Assembly (NCBI GenBank): GCA_050084985.1
Contig: JBITNC010000001.1
Location: 26,474,001-26,538,000, forward strand
DNA from: Nageia nagi
Taxonomy: Eukaryota; Pinophyta
Length of the DNA: 64,000 nt
Reading direction: 5' to 3'
Program-made: the position numbers and the translations under genes
Part shown: piece by piece, positions 57,764 to 64,000 of the stretch
How the letters are laid out: each line of letters opens with the position of its first letter
How positions within the stretch are numbered: the first letter of the stretch is position 1
Notes under the pieces: model-generated
The model's input: only the letters and a program-made list of their open reading frames with translations
Databases searched by the model: none
Told to the model about the DNA's origin: nothing

Positions 57764-58959
57764 ATACTGAAAATGGAAAAGTCGTATACCTAGATGAGGG
57801 AAATATGCCTTATTGTGATACTTAAATAAAGACTTTCATGTTGATTTAGCTGCAGACTATTGGCAGAATGTTGGACAATTTCATTATTGTTTGATTTTGA
57901 GTCTGCAATTAGAGATTAATGCATGAACAGTAGATTACTATTGAGTAATTAGAATTTACAGTATCTATGGCAGTATGTTTATTATTTGATTTTTTGCATC
58001 AACTGCTGATGCTTAAGAGGGGGCAGTCATGCCTTACCTGCCTAGGAATGTAGGATTACAGCAGTCACTGAATTCTCTTTTCCATGTTTGTAGTGACCTG
58101 AGATAGTTTGAATTAGTTGTCTGCCTATTCTTGAATGTAAAGGATGATACTTGCTAGCTTTCTAGAAATCTCTGATGCTATGATTATCTTATGAAGGAAG
58201 AGGCGATTAACAGGTCCTTTTTATTGAACCCTTCTTTCTGACTGTATTGTACACTACCCTTTCCATTCCTAAGGTTGGTAATATCTGTATGAATGGAGTT
58301 ATGATCTTAGACAAGGAATTCGTGTTTGTCACAGCTATATTCAATGAGATAGATTGGAATTAGGTAATATCCATAATATGAAGCTTAAATTTTTTTTTTT
58401 TGTCAACTCTAGTCTATAGAACTCATTATGAAAAGACAGTTCTAACTTATAATTGGTAGAGAAGCTTAATTTAAATTTATCATTTAATACTTCAACAGAG
58501 AGCCTTCTAACAGTAGGTAGAGCATTGGTTCATGATTCCTGAAATTCAATTCAATTGGAGATCACATTTGTCACAGAGATAGAAAATTGTATGATTGGAA
58601 CATTGTATATAAGTCTTCTCTGGACATATTGTATTATCTTTGTACTTCTTTGTTGTGGTCATGGGTGGAGGAATAGAGGACAAGTCCCGTTTGTACCTTA
58701 GAAAAGTGAAAGAATCCACAAAACTTTCATTGGTGTTTCCTAACTTTCTCACTCATATTCTCTGAGAGGTACTTCATGTTTGGTTTCCTAAAATCTTTAG
58801 TTGCAAATGTGGTGTAAAGATTAAATTTCTATCCTACTAAACCACTTTTGGTATTGCTCAGGTTCGAAGTGTTTCAGTTTTCTTACTCTTACTGACATTT
58901 TCCCCTTTAGCTGAATGTTTGTTTAATTTCTAACTACTAGTTTTCTGGTTGGATTTTAG
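57764..58959 (+). other. SKI2: Unique end of the giant SKI2 intron
   Basis: AT-rich, no element or other gene recognised; ends with the acceptor ggattttag. Confidence 0.6.
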
Positions 58960-59113
58960 TTGTATCCGAGGTGACCCAACCATCGAAGAATATTATGCAC
59001 TAGCAAGGGAGGCAGAAAAACTTGGGGAGGACATACAAGAGAAAATCATGCAGTCACGTGCTGCTCAACAAGCACTAACCCCAGGAAGGCTAGTGGTTGT
59101 TCGTACACCATTG
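58960..59113 (+). CDS. SKI2: SKI2-type DExH RNA helicase, internal exon (start of arch domain)
   Basis: One base that completes the split Asp codon plus 51 codons, reading CIRGDPTIEEYYALAREAEK and ending LTPGRLVVVRTPL. In SKI2 this is the entry to the arch/beta-barrel insertion, where the family has C-I-K-G-x-P-x-I-E-x-YY and then a GR-VVV strand. The acceptor is ttttag|T and the donor TTG|gtatgt (good consensus). Exact phase continuity with the exon 42 kb upstream, and the absence of any competing exon between them, join the two. Later exons lie beyond the window: 59114-64000 shows none. Confidence 0.88.
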
Positions 59114-59584
59114 GTATGTTTTTTTAAATGACTTTAATTTAAGTACCTATAATTTTGTATTTAGTTTGCCTTTCAAGAAAGAAATAAATGGAACATATTT
59201 GATGAATTAAACTAAAGGACTAAATTTTCTGCAAGCTAATTGTATTCAGAGGGATGGAATTGAAAGAAATCTTCACTGGTGTGTTGATTTCATTATGAGA
59301 TTGTATATATTTATACATACAAACAATGACAAGTCATGCATGTTAACAAACAATCACTGAACCTATATGTGCAGTATAAAACAATATCATAAGACTATTG
59401 TGAAATAGCAACCTATAAAAAACCCTATGAAGTAATAATTGCTAATACCCCCCCCCTCCCTTTTATATCAATCTTTAAATGGGGATAGTTTACCAATAAC
59501 TACTTGATCATGGAATTAGGTATGATAGTTCGTCAAAACATAAGGTATGAATAGAGGACTCGCCTCACTACTATTCTTCATTTG
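59114..59584 (+). other. SKI2: SKI2 intron, first part
   Basis: Starts with donor gtatgt. AT-rich, with a C-rich run at 59450-59460. No exon or element seen. Confidence 0.6.
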
Positions 59585-59822
59585 ATCATGGACAAGAACA
59601 TCCATGATTCTCTACTTCAATTGGATAGGGACACACACACTATCCAAACACAATAGTTGTGAACCAGGATACACACAATTGCTCACCTACTTGTGATTGG
59701 GGATAAACATAACCAATCACAAATAACTGGAGAGGGACACACACTATTGTTTAAACATATGATTGGGGACATACATGCCAGTCATCTTCAACAACTATGA
59801 TTGGAGACAAACAGGTCCAATC
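59585..59822. repeat. Tandem hairpin array (left part)
   Basis: Stems with different sequences but similar loops, about 37 bp apart: ATCATGGA/TCCATGAT (59585-59608), TTGGATAG/CTATCCAA (59621-59647), TTGTG/CACAA core (59655-59680), TTGTGATTGG/CCAATCACAA (59691-59722), a weak unit near 59735, ATGATTGG/CCAGTCAT with one G-T pair (59759-59785), GATTGGA/TCCAATC (59799-59822). Loops share GGxxAxA-ACA-type sequence. Confidence 0.75.
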
Positions 59823-59823
59823 C

Positions 59824-60397
59824 TGATCCAGGTGGATATTGGTGACCATCTGCCTATTCCACTTGGATATTGGATAACTTACTATTTTTAGCAGTTTTTG
59901 GGTCCTGAACTTCCGGAGCCGTTTTGAGGCCCTAAATGACGTTTTTTGGGCATCGTCATTCATCATTTCATGTAATGAAATTCGTCTTACAAGTTGTAGT
60001 CTTCGAATAGATCTTTCCAACGAGGTATCATGTGCATCAAACGGAGATAGTATGCAAAAGTTACGTCCTGGGAAGTTGAAACACCAATTTACCCAAACGG
60101 GGTCCATAGTTTTGGCACTTCATCTCCTAAGGTTAGGTTTTTGGGATGTTTAGGGTTCTCCATTGTTTCTCAATAATAAATAGGCCCTCGAGCCTCATTG
60201 TAACAGAGTTCAGAAGCCTGTAGCCGTAACATCTCTTCTCAGAGATAGCTACCAGTGCTCTAGCTAGTTTTATTTCCAATCTGTCTGTAAGCAAATTTCA
60301 TTCTATGACTTTAATGGAATGAAGTGTTATTTCCGCTGCATCTCTATATTTATGGTTATATGTTTATTCTATTGCATTCCTACATAAATCCGGATCA
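59824..60397 (+). repeat. 5' LTR of element D
   Basis: 574 bp; TATA-like ATAAATAGG near 60176-60184 followed by ccctcgagcc. Confidence 0.9.
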
Positions 60398-60398
60398 G

Positions 60399-60410
60399 TG
60401 GTATCAGAGC
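60399..60410 (+). promoter_or_regulatory. Primer binding site of element D
   Basis: TGGTATCAGAGC one base after the LTR end; initiator-Met type. Confidence 0.9.
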
Positions 60411-60439
60411 GATCTGCTTTTTTCTCGATCCTTCTTTGC

Positions 60440-60966
60440 ATGTCTCCAACGAGGTCAGGGTATAAGGAGCTAGGGCTTGATCTGGTGGAACCTTTGCAAG
60501 ATCAGCCTCGCAAACCTCGACGGACACCCATGGGGGATGAAAAGAAAGATGAGGGAGCAGGAGATCCTATCAAAAGATTGCTCGAGGAGGCCCTCGAAAC
60601 ACAAAGGAATGTGATGATGGATAACTTTGCTCAGATCCTTCAACGGTTACCTATCGGCGGCGCATCTGCATCTAGTAGCCACTTTGGAGTTGCAACTCCT
60701 TTTAAGGTACAAGTAAATTTTGACATTCCATATTTGAGGGTCAAATAGATGCCGATGCCGTAGATAGATGGTTGAATCTATTAGAAGGATATTTCTCTGT
60801 GCATGACTTTTCAGATTGGGAGAAGATTATTTTTGCACTCCTCAAAGCTACCCCCCATGTTAAGGATTGGTGGGAAACCTACTGTGAGAACGAGGACCAG
60901 ATAGAACCCTCTCTGTTCTCGGCCATATCAACTTGGAATTCTTTTCGAGATGCCATCAAGGAATAG
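60440..60966 (+). pseudogene. Element D gag, N-terminal part (shifted and stopped)
   Basis: ATG at 60440 (MSPTRSGYKELGLDLVEPLQ). The frame is lost near 60733, after VNFDIP. The expected continuation (LLEGYFSVHDFSDWEKIIFA, KDWWETYCENEDQIEPS) runs in another frame and meets TAG at 60964-60966. It is normal gypsy gag otherwise. Breaks are one small shift and one stop. Confidence 0.8.
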
Positions 60967-62763
60967 TACTATCCTGTGGGGAGCTATGAGGACAAGTACA
61001 TACAATGGATCACGCTGCGACAACAAAGGGATCAAGATGTGCATGAGCTGACGAATCTGTTCCATACCCTGCGTACAAAGTTGGGTATCAAAGATTCAGA
61101 GAAACATTTGGTGCTAAAATATCGCAGCTGTTTGCATAGATACATTCAGGAGGAAATGGAGTTCCTCGACATCTCCTCACTTGGTACGGCATACCGGTAT
61201 GCTGCCAAGATTGAGCAAAAATTCAAACAGAAGAAGCGAGACTTTGGATCTGCGAATCAAAAGCAAGGGAAAGATGCTTCCAAACCGCAGAACAAAGGAC
61301 AGAGCCAAGGCATGGCGGCCAAAGACAACTTGTCAAAGTCAAAGAAGGACACAGGAAAGTGGTGTGAGTTCCATAAGAGCTCCACTCACAACACAAGTGA
61401 GTGTCGAGCCAAGCAGTCGCTAGTGGCCGAGATGAGGGCTTCTGAGTCAGATGCATGCTCTGACTCCGAATCAGAACCTGAAAAGGGGAATGAAAAAGGG
61501 AAACAAATTATTGATGCAGATCCCAATGCCATTGTTGCCACTACAAAGGTCCAGAAGGAGGAACCGGAAGATCCAGAGGAGGAGGAACGTCTCTTCCACT
61601 CCCAGATGTGGGTAAAGGGCTCCCCTGTACAGTTCCTTGTCGACAATGGGAGCCAAAAGAACCTCATTTCAGCAAACACCGTGAAGCGGTTGGGCTTACC
61701 AACCATCGCTCACCCACATCCATACACCATCGGGTGGTTTCACCAAGGACGAGATCTTCGCATCAGCCAGCAGTGCCGCCTTCCCTATAGCATCAAGCCC
61801 TTCATAGATGAGGTATTATGTGACGTTGCTCCTATTGATGCTACTGATGTATTATTAGGACAACCATACTTGTGGAAGCGTCATGCTGTGTATGAGTCTC
61901 GACCTCATGCTGTTATTATTACTTTGGGAAATAAGTTGTACAGGATACCAGAGGTACCACCTCCTATGGCTATCTCCTTGGTTACTGCAAAACAATGCAG
62001 TAAGCTCATTTCCCAAACTAGGAAATTCATTTTCCTGATGATCTGCCCCCAGGGCAAGAAGAAGAATGTGGCCACGACCTCCAGACAGGGCCCCTCTACA
62101 CAACAACAACAAATGGATAAGGTTGTGGAGGAGTACAGGGACATCTTCACCTCACCCATAGGGGTTCCTCTGCACTGTCAGGTCAAGCACCCAATTGATC
62201 AGACCCCAGATGCACCGCTACCCAATGGACCGATCTATCAATGCTCTATTCTAGAAAATAATGAAATCAAGAGGCAGATTCAAGTCGATTCAGCTCACAT
62301 CCAATCTGAAGTTGACAAAGCAAGTAGCTTCATCGAGCGCATTCAACACATCCGCCAACAGGTTCATGATATATTGGACAGAGCCAATGTAGAGTACAAG
62401 CAGCACCATGATCAACACCGGGTGCCACACAACTTCCAGGTGGGAGACAAAGTATGGCTACATTTGCAGAAGGAGCACCTCACTAGACCCCATTGCAAGC
62501 TTCGCCCGCTCCGATACGGGCCATACAACATCACCAAGGCTGTAGGGAACCATACTTTCAAGCTTGGGATTCCACCATTCCTTGGACTGCACCTAGTCTT
62601 CAATGTGGATCACCTTCGTCCTTACTTCCCACTTCTACTGGACACTTCGAACATTGCCGAACAACTCCTACACCAAGGAAAGTGGTTCACCAAGGACCAA
62701 GTTCAGCAAAAATTTCCTCATCTCATGGAGGAACTTAATGCAATGGGGACCATTGCTTTCTAA
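60967..62763 (+). CDS. Element D gag-protease fused in frame to integrase C-terminus
   Basis: About 595 codons open from ATG 60976 to TAA 62761. Gag C-part (KYIQWITLRQQRDQDVHELT), zinc knuckle CEFHKSSTHNTSEC (CX2HX4HX4C, about 61365-61405), acidic linker, protease FLVDNGSQKNLISANTVKRL near residue 220 (D-N-G instead of D-S/T-G) with LLGQPYLW further on. Then the entrance to RT (GPIYQCSILENNEIKRQI, about 62230-62282) joins directly to the integrase C-terminal module (HNFQVGDKVWLHLQKEHL, LRYGPYNITKAVG, FNVDHLRPYFP). RT catalytic motifs, RNase H and the DDE core are missing, yet the frame is kept. Confidence 0.88.
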   Translation, partial: YYPVGSYEDKYIQWITLRQQRDQDVHELTNLFHTLRTKLGIKDSEKHLVLKYRSCLHRYIQEEMEFLDISSLGTAYRYAAKIEQKFKQKKRDFGSANQKQGKDASKPQNKGQSQGMAAKDNLSKSKKDTGKWCEFHKSSTHNTSECRAKQSLVAEMRASESDACSDSESEPEKGNEKGKQIIDADPNAIVATTKVQKEEPEDPEEEERLFHSQMWVKGSPVQFLVDNGSQKNLISANTVKRLGLPTIAHPHPYTIGWFHQGRDLRISQQCRLPYSIKPFIDEVLCDVAPIDATDVLLGQPYLWKRHAVYESRPHAVIITLGNKLYRIPEVPPPMAISLVTAKQCSKLISQTRKFIFLMICPQGKKKNVATTSRQGPSTQQQQMDKVVEEYRDIFTSPIGVPLHCQVKHPIDQTPDAPLPNGPIYQCSILENNEIKRQIQVDSAHIQSEVDKASSFIERIQHIRQQVHDILDRANVEYKQHHDQHRVPHNFQVGDKVWLHLQKEHLTRPHCKLRPLRYGPYNITKAVGNHTFKLGIPPFLGLHLVFNVDHLRPYFPLLLDTSNIAEQLLHQGKWFTKDQVQQKFPHLMEELNAMGTIAF

Positions 62764-62774
62764 GGGGGGAGGAA

Positions 62775-63348
62775 TGATCCAGGTGGATATTGGTGACCAT
62801 CTGCCTATTCCACTTGGATATTGGATAACTTACTATTTTTAGCAGTTTTTGGGTCCTGAACTTTCGGAGCCATTTTGAGGCCCTAAATGACGTTTTTTGG
62901 GCATCGTCATTCGTCATTTCATGTAATGAAATTCGTCTTACAAGTTGTAGTCCTCGAATAGATCTTTCCAACGAGGTATCATGTGCATCAAACGGAGATA
63001 GTATGCAAAAGTTACGTCCCTGGAAGTTGAAACACCAATTTACCCAAACGGGGTCCATAGTTTTGGCACTTCATCTCCTAAGGTTAGGTTTTTGGGATGT
63101 TTAGGGTTCTCCATTGTTTCTCAATAATAAATAGGCCCTCGAGCCTCATTGTAACAGAGTTCAGAAGCCTGTAGCCGTAACATCTCTTCTCAGAGATAGC
63201 TACCAGTGCTCTAGCTAGTTTTATTTCCAATCTGTCTGTAAGCAAATTTCATTCTATGACTTTAATGGAATGAAGTGTTATTTCCGCTGCATCTCTATAT
63301 TTATGGTTATATGTTTATTCTATTGCATTCCTACATAAATCCGGATCA
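62775..63348 (+). repeat. 3' LTR of element D
   Basis: 574 bp, same length as the 5' LTR; directly after the polypurine tract. Confidence 0.9.
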
Positions 63349-63413
63349 AATCCCTTACTTCATCTCGTGAATGGGGAGAAACATATCCATTCATCTCATC
63401 ATCATGTGAATGG
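63349..63413. repeat. Tandem hairpin array, right part
   Basis: Continues the array interrupted by element D: TGAATGG/CCATTCA (63368-63374, 63387-63393) with loop GGAGAAACATAT. A following half-unit (atgtgaatgg) is cut at 63414. Confidence 0.6.
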
Positions 63414-64000
63414 TGTGACGTTCCCTTTTAGAAGTCATTTCTTTTAGGGGTACTTTTGTAGTTAGGAGCATTTATTTGTTAGTTGCATGTGTACGTAGGC
63501 TTACAATAGCAAACTTGTGGGTCCCATGGACCAATTGTGAGCCCCAAAGTGGCACGTATCCGTCCTAGAGATAGATTAGGAGCATTTAAGTGTAATATTG
63601 TGGATCCCAAGGCACAACACATGATTAGAAGGTGAGCACATGATTGGGAGTGATCCCAAGGCATGATGTGGACGCCCAAACATGACATCTCCTTGAGGGG
63701 TTTGTGGATGCCCAACCTTGAGGGAATCCTATTTATATGGCTGGCGTAGGAGTAGGAAGCCATCACTGAGCACATTGACATCTTCTATACTTAGAGTGGC
63801 AGCACCATCTCTTGGGCCTCTTGTTGGATGGAAACCCAACGTGGAGAAGGGTTTAGTGGGACATAGCCCTCACTAGATCTTGGCTAAGGATGAAAACCCT
63901 TAGTCAAACCAATCTTGCAGCTTAGATCCGAGGGTTGAAAGCCCTAATAGTGTGATGTTAGCATTTGGAGAGTGTATGCCCTAGATCTGGTCCATTGAAC
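63414..64000 (+). repeat. Start of another LTR, running off the window
   Basis: Begins TGTGACGTTCCC, like other LTR starts here (TGTGACGTCCCC at 32308 on -). CTATTTATATGGC near 63730 may be its TATA region. gtgggtcccatggacc and similar phrases echo family X U3. No internal region is visible. Confidence 0.45.

Larger units (their letters stand above)
16973..58959 (+). other. SKI2: Giant SKI2 intron (41,987 bp)
   Basis: Donor GA|gtaatg at 16973 and acceptor ggattttag at 58959. The flanking exons fit in phase and in protein order. Its first ~900 bp and last ~1,200 bp look like ordinary AT-rich intron; almost all the rest is made of the nested elements listed separately. Confidence 0.85.
59824..63348 (+). 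mobile_element. Element D: young internally deleted Ty3/gypsy element (3.5 kb)
   Basis: LTRs 59824-60397 and 62775-63348, both 574 bp, TGATCCAGGT...TCCGGATCA, differing at about half a dozen positions. Perfect target duplication AATCC (59819-59823, 63349-63353). Primer site 60399-60410. Polypurine tract AAGGGGGGAGGAA (62762-62774). The interior carries gag, protease and the integrase C-terminus only. The full LTRs and sites suggest it moved using another element's enzymes. Confidence 0.92.

Noticed and set aside
59585-59822. CRISPR-like array
   Set aside because: Plant nuclear intron context. The units are hairpins with conserved loops and variable stems rather than identical repeats with unique spacers.

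Overview
The window is plant nuclear DNA, most likely from a gymnosperm or another very large plant genome. It is AT-rich and nested with LTR retrotransposons, most of which carry the plant initiator-methionine tRNA primer site (TGGTATCAGAGC). The only host gene I can support is an interrupted one on the + strand. Four exons (15594-15701, 15909-16058, 16854-16972, 58960-59113) encode consecutive parts of a SKI2-type DExH RNA helicase, from helicase motif VI into the start of the arch/insertion domain. Reading phase is kept across all three introns. The third intron is 41,987 bp. The introns at both window edges run beyond the window and are at least 15.6 kb (left) and 4.9 kb (right).

Left intron (1-15593). 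A solo or truncated LTR (family X, 266-545 and 14327-14612) is split by a 13.8-kb insertion, 546-14326, flanked by the 5-bp duplication ATATT. The insertion holds two inverted, diverged copies of an element I do not recognise. Each carries one long ORF (about 1,100-1,200 codons, now broken) of unknown function, with no reverse transcriptase or integrase visible. The copies are 2651-6155 (+) and 8474-12132 (-). A third copy on the - strand (41131-51143) lies in the giant intron. All three have the LTR-end palindrome TGTTGTG-N4-CACAACA beyond a repeat-rich leader.

Giant intron (16973-58959), left to right: unique intron; SINE-like and LTR debris (17.9-19.3 kb); degraded chromovirus A (19276-26617), itself split by a 1.57-kb solo LTR E with an array of TGACGTCA-like motifs; two tandem LTR relics Y (26.6-28.3 kb); a minus-strand Ty3/gypsy deletion derivative F (28313-33990), split by LTR X relics (29770-32453) and next to a Ty1/copia element G (33991-39890); unassigned sequence; the third copy of the unknown-ORF element (about 40.9-55.07 kb), split by the nearly complete chromovirus B (42928-49615); a compact non-autonomous LTR element C (55072-57763, perfect duplication ATACT); and unique intron.

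Right intron (59114-64000). There is a tandem array of short hairpins with differing stems and similar loops (59585-59822, continuing at 63349-63393). It is split by the young LTR element D (59824-63348, perfect duplication AATCC), whose internal ORF fuses gag-protease to the integrase C-terminus with reverse transcriptase, RNase H and the integrase core missing. The start of another LTR (63414 onward) runs off the window.

The host gene's RNA product would act in cytoplasmic 3'-5' mRNA decay with the exosome. The rest is a layered record of insertions inside it, and every protein-coding element is broken to some degree. Boundaries rest on reading terminal repeats, primer sites, polypurine tracts and target duplications by eye. 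No alignment or database search was run.
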